DNA of 64,000 bases. It comes from Cellvibrio polysaccharolyticus. GTDB lineage: Bacteria > Pseudomonadota > Gammaproteobacteria > Pseudomonadales > Cellvibrionaceae. Under the pieces are notes generated by a model that saw only the letters and a list, made by a program, of their open reading frames with translations, did no database searches and was not told where the DNA came from. This document shows positions 35,019 to 43,076 of the stretch, one piece after another (position 1 is the first letter of the stretch; each line of letters starts with the position of its first letter). The position numbers and the translations under genes were made by a program. The stretch is from positions 1,488,001 through 1,552,000 of the forward strand of contig NZ_PRDL01000001.1 of NCBI RefSeq assembly GCF_015182315.1, read 5' to 3'.

Positions 35019-36701
35019 TTGAAAACGAAGATCGGCAAACGATGGTTATCCTGGTATCGCAGCGGTTCACCCTGGGTGTGGTTGAATGCCGGTGCGGTGA
35101 CCCTGTGCATGCTGATGGTTTTCGGTTTGATTGCGGTCATTGCCGTGCGCGGCTTTGGTCATTTCTGGACGCCCGCATTACTGCAAGTAACCTGGACCGA
35201 TGAAAGTGGCAGCGCAGAAACACTGCTGGGGCGTGTGCTTGCCAGAGAAAAAATCGCAGATCACCTCCGTACGGGTGATGGCAACAACATAAAAAATAAC
35301 AAGCCAATCCAGGTGCTTCTCGGTACCGCTAACCGTGACCTCGCCAGCGACACCTATCGCTGGTTGCCGGAAGAACTGTTGCACGCAGCCACTGTACCCG
35401 CGGATGCGCTGATTATAGAGCGAAATCGTCGAGGGGATTTTTACGGTTACCCGGTCGCACTTGTGCACCAGGGCGAGGTGGTACTTGCCGCTGCCGATGA
35501 AAAATTTTCTGAAGAGCTCACAAATTATTTGCAGCGCTACCGGTTATTGCAAAAACAACTGCATGAGCTGGAAAGAAAACAACTGGCGCCGCTCAGCGAA
35601 GCCATGCAAACCTTGGCGCAGCAACAAAATGTGGTTGATAAAAACGGGGCGAATGCGTCGGCCGTTTATCGCCAGCAGGAGAGTGAAGAGCAGCATGCAG
35701 TTTTTCAACAGGAATATGATTCGCTCTACCAGCAACGGGCGCATTGGCTCGCTGAACTGTCAAAAGACGGCTTGCAGGTGCGCACCGCCAGTGGCGACGA
35801 GTTGGAAATTCCGCTGGCAGATATCCTGCGTGTAACCTGGCCGAATCGCATGTCGTTGGCCGACCGTATTACTGACTACACAGAAAAGTTTGTGCTGTTT
35901 GTTTCATCCGCACCGCGCGATGCCAATACCGCTGGCGGAATTTTTCCGGCCATATTCGGCACTGTCGTCATGGTGTTGGTGATGTCGGTACTGGTCACAC
36001 CTTTTGGTGTGCTGGCCGCAATATTTTTGCACGAGTATGCCCGGCAGGGCTGGTTTGTCCGGCTGGTGCGCATCTCGGTGTATAACCTCGCCGGGGTGCC
36101 ATCCATTGTGTACGGCATATTCGGTCTGGGATTTTTTGTCTATATCGTCGGTGGCAGTATTGATCGGCTCTTTTACGAATCTTCATTACCGGCGCCGGTA
36201 TTTGGCACGCCCGGACTTTTTTGGGCGGCATTGACCATGGCGTTGTTAACCTTGCCGGTGGTTATTGTGTCTACCGAAGAAGGGTTGTCGCGTATCCCGG
36301 TGAGCATTCGTCACGGCAGTTTTGCACTGGGTGCTACGCGCACCGAAACTATCTGGAAAGTGGTTGTGCCGCTGGCAACACCGGCGATGATGACCGGGTT
36401 GATTCTCGCCGTGGCGCGGGCTGCTGGCGAGGTGGCACCGCTGATGCTGGTGGGTGTAGTCAAATTGGCGCCAGCCTTGCCGATTGATGGCAGTTTTCCC
36501 TATGTGCACCTGGATCGGAAAATCATGCATCTCGGCTATCATATTTATGACAGCGGTTTTCAAAGTGCCAATAGTGATGGCACTCGCTCACTGGTCTATG
36601 CCTCGTGTCTGGTGCTGCTGTTATTGATTGTAATGCTGAATATGACCGCCATTCGTATCCGTAATAATTTGCGGCGAAAATACCGCGACGCCTTGGAATA
36701 A
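35019..36701 (+). CDS. pstA: phosphate ABC transporter permease PstA, long form
   Basis: Second permease subunit of the Pst transporter. At 560 aa it is much longer than E. coli PstA (296 aa). Between the first helix (about residues 22-46) and the permease core (from about 310) lies a roughly 260-residue periplasmic insert. The insert contains a glutamine/glutamate-rich coiled coil (about 168-248). The core shows the EAA loop ALGATRTETIWKVVVPLATP. Start is a TTG at 35019 with CAGGG 6 nt upstream, 18 bp after pstC. Confidence 0.92.
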   Translation: MKTKIGKRWLSWYRSGSPWVWLNAGAVTLCMLMVFGLIAVIAVRGFGHFWTPALLQVTWTDESGSAETLLGRVLAREKIADHLRTGDGNNIKNNKPIQVLLGTANRDLASDTYRWLPEELLHAATVPADALIIERNRRGDFYGYPVALVHQGEVVLAAADEKFSEELTNYLQRYRLLQKQLHELERKQLAPLSEAMQTLAQQQNVVDKNGANASAVYRQQESEEQHAVFQQEYDSLYQQRAHWLAELSKDGLQVRTASGDELEIPLADILRVTWPNRMSLADRITDYTEKFVLFVSSAPRDANTAGGIFPAIFGTVVMVLVMSVLVTPFGVLAAIFLHEYARQGWFVRLVRISVYNLAGVPSIVYGIFGLGFFVYIVGGSIDRLFYESSLPAPVFGTPGLFWAALTMALLTLPVVIVSTEEGLSRIPVSIRHGSFALGATRTETIWKVVVPLATPAMMTGLILAVARAAGEVAPLMLVGVVKLAPALPIDGSFPYVHLDRKIMHLGYHIYDSGFQSANSDGTRSLVYASCLVLLLLIVMLNMTAIRIRNNLRRKYRDALE

Positions 36702-36733
36702 AGTACCTTGCGCCTGATTGAATTGAAATCATC

Positions 36734-37498
36734 ATGAAAAATGAAACCATCAAAATAGATGTTCGGGATTTGTCGTTGCACTACGGCGGTCACTGCGCGC
36801 TGGATCAGGTAAGCCTGAAAATTCCGGAGAAAAAAGTTACCGCCTTTATCGGGCCGTCCGGTTGTGGAAAATCCACCTTGCTGCGTTGTTTCAACCGCAT
36901 GAATGATTTGCTGGATGACTGCCGGGTTAGTGGCGAAGTGCAAATGGATGGCGAGAATATTTATGCGGCAGGTACCGATGTTTCGGAGTTGCGTCGCAAG
37001 GTAGGGATGGTGTTTCAAAAGCCCAATCCCTTTCCGAAAACCGTGTATGAAAATGTTGCTTATGGTTTGCGTTTGCAAGGCGTAAAAAGCCGCCGTGCAC
37101 TGGATATGATGATTGAACAATCGCTGCGCAGCGCAGCCTTATGGGATGAGGTGAAAGACCGGTTGCACAAAAGCGCACTGGAATTATCCGGCGGCCAGCA
37201 GCAGCGCCTGGTGATTGCCCGAGCCATAGCGATTGAGCCGGAAGTCATTTTACTGGACGAACCCGCTTCATCACTCGACCCTATTTCTACCTTGAAAATT
37301 GAAGAACTGATGTACGAATTGAAAAACCGTTACACCATTGTGATTGTTACCCACAACATGCAGCAGGCGGCGAGGGTTTCGGATTACGCTGCTTTTTTGT
37401 ACATGGGCAAACTGGTGGAATACGGTGATACCGACAAACTCTTTACCAATCCGGCAAAAAAACACACTGAAGATTACATTACGGGTCGCTACGGCTAG
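36734..37498 (+). CDS. pstB: phosphate ABC transporter ATPase PstB
   Basis: ATP-binding subunit that powers phosphate uptake. The 254-aa product has Walker A GPSGCGKST (about residues 39-47), the signature LSGGQQQRLVIARA (about 153-166), Walker B VILLDEPASSLDP (about 174-186) and the H-loop IVTHNMQQAAR (about 206-216). It lies between pstA and phoU. Confidence 0.98.
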   Translation: MKNETIKIDVRDLSLHYGGHCALDQVSLKIPEKKVTAFIGPSGCGKSTLLRCFNRMNDLLDDCRVSGEVQMDGENIYAAGTDVSELRRKVGMVFQKPNPFPKTVYENVAYGLRLQGVKSRRALDMMIEQSLRSAALWDEVKDRLHKSALELSGGQQQRLVIARAIAIEPEVILLDEPASSLDPISTLKIEELMYELKNRYTIVIVTHNMQQAARVSDYAAFLYMGKLVEYGDTDKLFTNPAKKHTEDYITGRYG

Positions 37499-37507
37499 GT
37501 GCACATT

Positions 37508-38227
37508 ATGGTTATGGATTTATCCGGTCATACACATCATATTTCCCGTCAGTTCAATATGGAACTCGACGATATTCGCACCCATTTATCCGAGATGGGC
37601 GGCATGGCGCAGCGTCAGGTTAATGATGCGATTCAGGCACTGATTGATGCCGATCAGCAAAAAGCAGAACAGGTAGTGCAGGCTGACCGCACCGTAAATT
37701 CGATGGAAGTTTCCATCGACGAAGAGTGTTTGCGGATTCTCGCTCGCCGCCAGCCGGCGGCCAGCGATTTGCGGCTGGTGATTGCCGTTACCAAAGCGAT
37801 TACCGACCTTGAGCGCATTGGCGATGAGGCCAGCAAAATTGCCCGCCAGGCGATGGCATTAAACCGTGATGGTATGGCGCCGCGCGGTTATGTTGAGGTG
37901 CGTCATATCGGCAACCATGTATCAAAAATGTTGCAGGATGCTCTCGATGCTTTTGCCCGGCTCGACATAGAAATGGCATTGAACGTGGTGCAAACCGATA
38001 AAACGGTTGATCTGGAATACAGCACCGCGATGCGCGAGATGGTCACCTTTATGATTGAAGACCCGCGCAGTATTACCCGTGTGCTCAACATCCTCTGGTC
38101 GTTGCGTGCGCTTGAACGTATCGGCGACCACGCCCGCAATCTGGCGCAGTACGTCATCTATCTGGTCAACGGTGAAGATGTTCGTCACTTTTCCGAAGAC
38201 CAGCCCGACGAAGATCCCGCCCGCTGA
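37508..38227 (+). CDS. phoU: phosphate signalling protein PhoU
   Basis: PhoU links Pst transporter state to the PhoR sensor kinase and keeps the Pho regulon off in high phosphate. The 239-aa protein has two three-helix bundles. They carry the metal-binding motif ITDLERIGDEASKIA (first half, about residues 98-112) and its repeat LRALERIGDHARNLA (second half). The ATG at 37508 has AGGTG 7 nt upstream; a GTG at 37499 immediately after the pstB stop is the alternative. phoB and phoR are not in the window. Confidence 0.96.
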   Translation: MVMDLSGHTHHISRQFNMELDDIRTHLSEMGGMAQRQVNDAIQALIDADQQKAEQVVQADRTVNSMEVSIDEECLRILARRQPAASDLRLVIAVTKAITDLERIGDEASKIARQAMALNRDGMAPRGYVEVRHIGNHVSKMLQDALDAFARLDIEMALNVVQTDKTVDLEYSTAMREMVTFMIEDPRSITRVLNILWSLRALERIGDHARNLAQYVIYLVNGEDVRHFSEDQPDEDPAR

Positions 38228-38268
38228 TTCCGCCTCTGCCACCTGTCGGCTGTCCGCCAGGTGGTTCT

Positions 38269-38297
38269 TTTACTCCTTTTCTCTCTGTGCCTATAAT
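38269..38297 (+). promoter_or_regulatory. sigma-70 promoter of the GntR gene
   Basis: TTTACT (38269-38274), 17-bp spacer, TATAAT (38292-38297). The -10 is a perfect consensus match. It lies 39 bp upstream of the regulator ATG and separates the accessory cluster from phoU. Confidence 0.7.
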
Positions 38298-38336
38298 GCC
38301 CGGCTGTTTGTCGACTCGTTAACCAGGCCAAACCCT

Positions 38337-39044
38337 ATGCAGGATTCCGGACGTAATCTGACTTACCAACTGGCTCACCAATTGGGTGCGGCTATTGTTC
38401 AGGGTGAATACGCCATGGACAAAGCCTTTCCTACCGAAGCCGAGTTGTCCGGTCAATTCAACATCAGCCGCAGCGTTACCCGTGAAGCGGTAAAAATGCT
38501 GACGGCCAAAGGCCTCATTGCATCGCGTCCGCGCCAGGGTATTCGGGTGATGCCCGGTTCCCATTGGAATATGTTTGATGCTGATGTGTTGTCCTGGACA
38601 CTGGACGCCAGACCCTCCTTGCCACTCCTGAAAGAATTCACCCAGCTGCGCATGGCGATTGAGCCGGAAGCGGCATCACTCGCTGCCGCTTACAGCGATG
38701 ACAGCGTAAAAATGGACGCAATTGCTGCCGCCCTGGCGCGTATGAAAAAAGCCGATGCCGGTGAAGACGATGCACTTGCTGCAGATATTGCTTTCCATTG
38801 CGCCATTTTGGCGGCCAGCAATAACCGTTTTTTCTTTCAATTGCGCGAGTTTATTCAGGTAGCCTTGCGGGTCAGCATTGCCAACACCAACCAGCTAAAA
38901 GGTGTGTTGAATGCAAGTTACGACGATCACAAAAAAGTTTATGATGCGATCGCCGCCGGTGATGGTGAGCGGGCGGCGGGTTACATGAAATCACTATTGG
39001 TTGAAGCACTGGATTTAATAGATCACTCGCTGAGTGAAAAATAA
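38337..39044 (+). CDS. GntR-family (FadR subfamily) transcriptional regulator
   Basis: The 235-aa product has an N-terminal winged helix of the GntR type (about residues 8-75; FPTEAELSGQFNISRSVTRE, then MLTAKGLIASRPRQGI). A C-terminal all-helical FCD ligand domain follows (about 95-225), with possible metal/ligand histidines in AADIAFHCAIL and YDDHKKVY. FCD regulators usually sense sugar acids or other carboxylates. It heads a same-strand cluster of SDR dehydrogenase, symporter and SMP-30 lactonase, so control of sugar oxidation is likely. The long open frame back to 38055 overlaps phoU and is not the gene. Confidence 0.9.
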   Translation: MQDSGRNLTYQLAHQLGAAIVQGEYAMDKAFPTEAELSGQFNISRSVTREAVKMLTAKGLIASRPRQGIRVMPGSHWNMFDADVLSWTLDARPSLPLLKEFTQLRMAIEPEAASLAAAYSDDSVKMDAIAAALARMKKADAGEDDALAADIAFHCAILAASNNRFFFQLREFIQVALRVSIANTNQLKGVLNASYDDHKKVYDAIAAGDGERAAGYMKSLLVEALDLIDHSLSEK

Positions 39045-39056
39045 CCGAATTAACCA

Positions 39057-39074
39057 ACATCGATGTGTCGATGT
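39057..39074. promoter_or_regulatory. perfect 7-4-7 inverted repeat, candidate operator
   Basis: ACATCGA (39057-39063) and TCGATGT (39068-39074) flank a TGTG spacer. It lies 13 bp after the GntR gene and 71 bp before the SDR start, without a T run, so an operator for the adjacent regulator is more likely than a terminator. Confidence 0.45.
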
Positions 39075-39144
39075 GATTCGACGAGCGATAACCGGTTTGG
39101 CTGGCAAATGTAATGCTGGCTGACGCGGCGATGGAAAGAGTCAT

Positions 39145-39930
39145 ATGTACAATTACTCTTCACACGAAGGTTATACACCCTACCGGAGTTTGCAAAACCG
39201 GACGGTGTTTATTACCGGTGGTGCCAGCGGTATTGGTGCCTGCCTGGTAGAAGCATTTGCAAGCCAGGGCGCGCAAGTTGCTTTTGTCGATGTGGATCAG
39301 GCAGCGGCAACGGCTTTGTGTGATCAGCTGGTGGCTGACGGCTATAATCGCCCCTGGTTCACGCCGGTGGATGTCAGTTGCGTTACCGAATTGCAACAAA
39401 GTGTGTCGGCGGCGCAACAGGCGCTGGGCAATATCACCGTATTAATTAATAATGCGGCCGATGATCAGCGTTACCGCACCGATACCGTCACCGAACAGCA
39501 ATGGGTGGATGGGCTGGCTGTTAATTTAACGCCGGCATTTTTCGCCGCGCAGACCGTCAAGCCCATGATGGCCGCAGCGGGTGGCGGGGCAATATTAAAT
39601 ATCAGTTCGGTGAATGCCCGTTTTGGCCCACCGGATATGGCCGGTTATATCACCGCCAAAGCCGGTTTGCTGGGGCTGACCAAAGCGCTGGCCACCGAGT
39701 ACGGCAGCGATAATATTAGAGTCAATGCCATCTTGCCCGGTTGGGTAGCGACGGAAAAACAATTGGCGCGCTGGTTGACGCCGGAGCAGGAGGCCGCCTG
39801 GATGGATCGGGTGTGTTTGCGCAAGCGACTCGGCGCTCACGACGTTGCCAAGCTGGCACTATTTCTGGCATCGGACGATGCTGCGATGATCACTTCCCAA
39901 CAACTGGTGGTTGATGGGGGGCGTTTGTAA
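39145..39930 (+). CDS. SDR-family sugar 1-dehydrogenase (probable)
   Basis: The 261-aa product is a classical short-chain dehydrogenase. It has the nucleotide-binding TGGASGIG (about residues 25-32), NNAADD (about 101-106), a catalytic Ser in ISSVN and the YITAK motif (Tyr/Lys about 165/169), and it ends VVDGGRL. The acid in AFVDVD after the second strand suggests NAD+. The NNAADDQRY motif and the LPGWVATEKQL...WLTPEQ region recall Caulobacter-type xylose/galactose 1-dehydrogenases. With the symporter and lactonase next door, oxidation of an aldose to its lactone is likely. The sugar is not identifiable. GGAAAGAG lies 5 nt before the ATG. Confidence 0.85.
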   Translation: MYNYSSHEGYTPYRSLQNRTVFITGGASGIGACLVEAFASQGAQVAFVDVDQAAATALCDQLVADGYNRPWFTPVDVSCVTELQQSVSAAQQALGNITVLINNAADDQRYRTDTVTEQQWVDGLAVNLTPAFFAAQTVKPMMAAAGGGAILNISSVNARFGPPDMAGYITAKAGLLGLTKALATEYGSDNIRVNAILPGWVATEKQLARWLTPEQEAAWMDRVCLRKRLGAHDVAKLALFLASDDAAMITSQQLVVDGGRL

Positions 39931-40292
39931 GCCGTGCAGGACGCATCGGTGAATTTGCCTCTGGCATTCTACGGTCAGAGTTTCAGAGGTGTATCGGGCA
40001 GGACGCTCAGGGTTAAAAACAGTAGCCGGTTGGTAACGGCGTTTGTCTCTCAACGGTGGCCTGACTCCACCGCTTGTTATTGGCAAATCCGGATTATGTT
40101 GCTCCGGCTGCTGTTTATTAAGGTTGAAAAATAATAACGGCAAGGGAAATCAGATACGTCTTTGACTTCATTGTGAAATGTAATGGCCCACTTACCGCTT
40201 TAAGCGGTGGTGTAACCGATTGCAACTTCTCTGTGTTCGCCAGGCGGTATCGCTAAAAAAATACCAATTAATAACTAACGAGGAACAGATCT
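39931..40292. other. 362-bp intergenic region with a 15-nt palindrome before the symporter gene
   Basis: No real gene. A 66-codon frame from a GTG at 39934 has no family character. ACCGCTT-T-AAGCGGT (40194-40208) is a perfect palindrome around one central base, 84 bp before the symporter start. A TTGACT (40162-40167) precedes it, but no good -10 lies at the right distance. The palindrome could be an operator or an mRNA hairpin. ACGAGGA at 40278-40284 is the symporter ribosome-binding site. Confidence 0.5.
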
Positions 40293-41858
40293 GTGAGCTT
40301 GAATTCACTCGATTTATCGGTACTTGTCATTTACGCGGTGGTTTTGATGTCTATCGCATGGTGGGTATCGAGAGAAAAAGACGGCCATCAAAAAAATGCC
40401 GAAGACTACTTTCTTGCCAGTAAAAGTCTGCCCTGGTGGGCGATTGGTGCGTCGCTGATTTCTGCCAATATTTCCGCCGAGCAAATTATCGGTATGTCCG
40501 GCTCCGGCTTCGCCATTGGTATGGCGATTGCGTCTTACGAGTGGATGGCAGCCATTACGCTGATCATCGTCGGTAAATACTTTTTGCCGATCTTCCTCGC
40601 CAAAGGCATCTACACCATGCCGCAATTTCTTGAGCAGCGTTACGATGCCCGGGTGCGTACCATCATGGCGGTATTCTGGCTGGGCGTTTACGTTTTCGTA
40701 AACCTGACCTCGGTACTGTGGTTGGGCGCGCTGGCAATTCGTTCCATCACCGGCATGGATATGACCCATGCGATGTTGGCGCTGGCGACTTTTGCCATGG
40801 TGTATTCGCTGTACGGCGGTATGAAGGCGGTGGCCTTGACTGACATTATCCAGGTGGTTCTGTTGATTGTTGGTGGTTTTCTGGTGTCTTACCTGGCGCT
40901 GGATAAAATTGCCGATGGTCAGGGCGCGGTGCAGGGTTTCAAAATGCTGATGGACCACGCGCCGGAAAAATTTGACATGATTCTGGATTCCTCCAATCCG
41001 CATTACATCAGCCTGCCGGGTATCTCGGTGCTGGTAGGTGGTTTGTGGGTAATGAATCTTTCTTACTGGGGTTTCAACCAATACATTATCCAGCGCGCTC
41101 TGGCTGCGAAAAACCTCAAGGAAGCGCAAAAAGGTATCGCCTTTGCTGCTTACCTCAAGCTGCTGATGCCATTGATCGTGGTGGTTCCAGGTATCGCTGC
41201 GTTTATGCTGGTTCCCGAGCTGGACAAGCCGGACCAGGCTTATGGCGAAATGATGAAGCTCTTGCCGCACGGTTTGCTGGGTATTGCCTTTGCGGCATTG
41301 GTTGCAGCGATTGCATCATCACTGGGCACCATGGCGAACAGTATTTCTACCATCTTCACCATGGATATTTACAAGCAACTGGTTAACTCCGAAGCCTCCA
41401 ATCGCCGTCTGGTGAATGTAGGTCGTATCGTAGCGCTGGTTTCCATGGCGATTGCGGTGCTGGTTGCAAGACCGCTGCTGGGTCAATTGGATCAGGCATT
41501 CCAGTATATTCAGGAATTCACCGGTTTCTTTACCCCGGGTATCGTGGTCATCTTCCTGCTCGGTTTCTTCTGGAAAAAAGCAACGGCTACTTCAGCACTG
41601 GTTGCGGCGATCTCTTCCGCCGTGCTGTCTCTGCTGTTGAAACTGCTGTGGCCGGAACTACCGTTCATTGACCGCGTTGGTCTGGTATTCCTGTTGTGTG
41701 CGGCGTTTGCCATTATCGTTACCCTGATGAGCAACGGTCGTGACCAGCCTAACTCGATTGACCTCAAAGACATGAGCTTCAAAACCAGTACCGGTTTCAA
41801 TATCGCCGGTATCGGTGTGATCCTGATTCTGGCAGCGCTTTACGCCAGCTGGTGGTAA
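40293..41858 (+). CDS. sodium/solute symporter, SGLT-type (SSS family)
   Basis: The 521-aa protein is a polytopic transporter of the solute:sodium symporter family with 13-14 predicted helices. Early signatures include AEDYFLASKSLPWWAIGASLI (about residues 35-54, with the preceding YAVVLMSIAWWVSRE helix), NISAEQIIGMSG, and YGGMKAVALTDIIQ. SGLT-like members carry hexoses or pentoses with Na+. Its place between a sugar dehydrogenase and a lactonase suggests import of the sugar they act on. The GTG at 40293 follows ACGAGGA. Confidence 0.9.
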   Translation: MSLNSLDLSVLVIYAVVLMSIAWWVSREKDGHQKNAEDYFLASKSLPWWAIGASLISANISAEQIIGMSGSGFAIGMAIASYEWMAAITLIIVGKYFLPIFLAKGIYTMPQFLEQRYDARVRTIMAVFWLGVYVFVNLTSVLWLGALAIRSITGMDMTHAMLALATFAMVYSLYGGMKAVALTDIIQVVLLIVGGFLVSYLALDKIADGQGAVQGFKMLMDHAPEKFDMILDSSNPHYISLPGISVLVGGLWVMNLSYWGFNQYIIQRALAAKNLKEAQKGIAFAAYLKLLMPLIVVVPGIAAFMLVPELDKPDQAYGEMMKLLPHGLLGIAFAALVAAIASSLGTMANSISTIFTMDIYKQLVNSEASNRRLVNVGRIVALVSMAIAVLVARPLLGQLDQAFQYIQEFTGFFTPGIVVIFLLGFFWKKATATSALVAAISSAVLSLLLKLLWPELPFIDRVGLVFLLCAAFAIIVTLMSNGRDQPNSIDLKDMSFKTSTGFNIAGIGVILILAALYASWW

Positions 41859-41866
41859 ATCCAATC

Positions 41867-41889
41867 CGGCCGCTTCGATGAAGCGGCCG
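41867..41889 (+). repeat. G+C-rich hairpin between the symporter and SMP-30 genes
   Basis: CGGCCGCTTC (41867-41876) and GAAGCGGCCG (41880-41889) form a perfect 10-bp stem with a 3-nt loop, 8 bp after the symporter stop and 22 bp before the SMP-30 start. There is no T run. It may protect the symporter mRNA or tune expression of the next gene. Confidence 0.6.
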
Positions 41890-41911
41890 CTCTGATGATG
41901 GATAGCGTGTT

Positions 41912-42793
41912 ATGTCCCGTTTTACCTTGTTGCATGAAGTTGCCTGCCAAAACCGGCTGGGCGAAGGCGTGCAATGGAATGAGCGCGATCAGTCGGTATG
42001 GTGGACTGATATACAATCTTCCCTGATTTACCGCTTCACCCCCGCCACTGAGCAACTGACATCCTGGCCCACGCCGGAGCGTATCGGTTGTTTTGCCTTC
42101 TCTTCCTCTGATTCCCGCTTGCTGGTCGCTGCTGCTACCGGCATCGCCTGGCTGACGCTGGAAACAGGAGAGTTGGAATGGCTGGCACGTCCCGAGCAGG
42201 CTATTCGTGGCAATCGGATGAACGACGGGCGGGTGGATCGCCAGGGGCGATTCTGGGCAGGCGGTATGGTTGAAGAAAATAACGCCGCGCAACAATCGAC
42301 CGCTTTATACAGTTTTGACGGCAGTGACATTCACTGCCACTTGAGCGGGCTGACAATTTCCAACGCGCTCTGCTGGAGTCGCGATGGTACGCATCTTTAC
42401 CATGCTGACTCTCCCACCGGGAAAATCATGCAATACCCCTTCGATCCCGTTGCCGGGCGTATTAGCGGAGCAGGGCGGGTTTTTGTCGCGGTAGAGTTCG
42501 GGCTGGAGCCGGACGGTGCGTGTATAGACAGTGAAGATTGTCTGTGGAATGCCTTGTGGGGCAGTGGGCAGGTACGCCGCTACAGCCCCGACGGTCAGCA
42601 GCTGGCAGCGCTGGATTTACCTTTCTCCCAGCCAACCTGTGTGGCTTTCGGCGGGCCGGATCTCTCCTGGCTTATTGTCACCAGCGCCCGGCAAGGATTG
42701 GACGAAGCGGCTTTGGATCGGCAGCCCCGGGCAGGCAACTTGTTGATTTACCAGACAGATATTCGCGGCTTGCCGGAGCCGTGTTTCAAATAG
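41912..42793 (+). CDS. SMP-30/gluconolactonase-family sugar lactonase
   Basis: The 293-aa product is a six-bladed beta-propeller of the SMP-30/regucalcin/gluconolactonase family, which hydrolyses sugar 1,4- or 1,5-lactones using one divalent metal. Expected ligands are visible: Glu18 in RLGEGVQW, Asn in GNRMNDGRVD (about residue 102), Asn in TISNALCWS (about 150) and Asp in HADSPTG (about 168). No signal peptide is seen, so it acts in the cytoplasm. It would open the lactone made by the SDR enzyme. No dehydratase or aldolase follows, so the aldonate must be used by enzymes encoded elsewhere. Confidence 0.92.
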   Translation: MSRFTLLHEVACQNRLGEGVQWNERDQSVWWTDIQSSLIYRFTPATEQLTSWPTPERIGCFAFSSSDSRLLVAAATGIAWLTLETGELEWLARPEQAIRGNRMNDGRVDRQGRFWAGGMVEENNAAQQSTALYSFDGSDIHCHLSGLTISNALCWSRDGTHLYHADSPTGKIMQYPFDPVAGRISGAGRVFVAVEFGLEPDGACIDSEDCLWNALWGSGQVRRYSPDGQQLAALDLPFSQPTCVAFGGPDLSWLIVTSARQGLDEAALDRQPRAGNLLIYQTDIRGLPEPCFK

Positions 42794-42893
42794 GGCAATA
42801 TCTATTGGACACAGCAGTCTTGCTCCCGTAGAATTCGCGGTCAGATTGTATACGGCCACAGCCGCGCCCCAAGGTCGCACTCACCAGTATCGG

Positions 42894-42929
42894 AGCGAGA
42901 TGAAGCAGCGCGTTTCATCTCGCTTTTTT
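42894..42929 (+). terminator. terminator after the SMP-30 gene
   Basis: AGCGAGATGAA (42894-42904) and TTCATCTCGCT (42914-42924) form an 11-bp perfect stem, followed by T6. It closes the sugar-oxidation cluster and isolates carA. Confidence 0.9.
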
Positions 42930-43076
42930 ACAAGTAGCGACCGGGCTTTCACTCAATAATGCCCTCTTTAATCATGTCGGATTCCGCACGTAATTTGTTG
43001 TGTGGTTGTGTCTCTCGACCTGGAAAAAGTGAAATTGAATGAAAATTATGCGGCCATCATACCTGAGGAGGTTGAC

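Noticed and set aside
38055..38336. N-terminal extension of the GntR regulator overlapping phoU
   Set aside because: The extension is out of frame inside phoU, is Cys/Ser-rich and non-conserved, and lies before a clear sigma-70 promoter and the family-like ATG at 38337.
39934..40134. 66-codon frame after the SDR gene
   Set aside because: It starts 3 bp after the SDR stop but has no Shine-Dalgarno and no family-like sequence; treated as non-coding.
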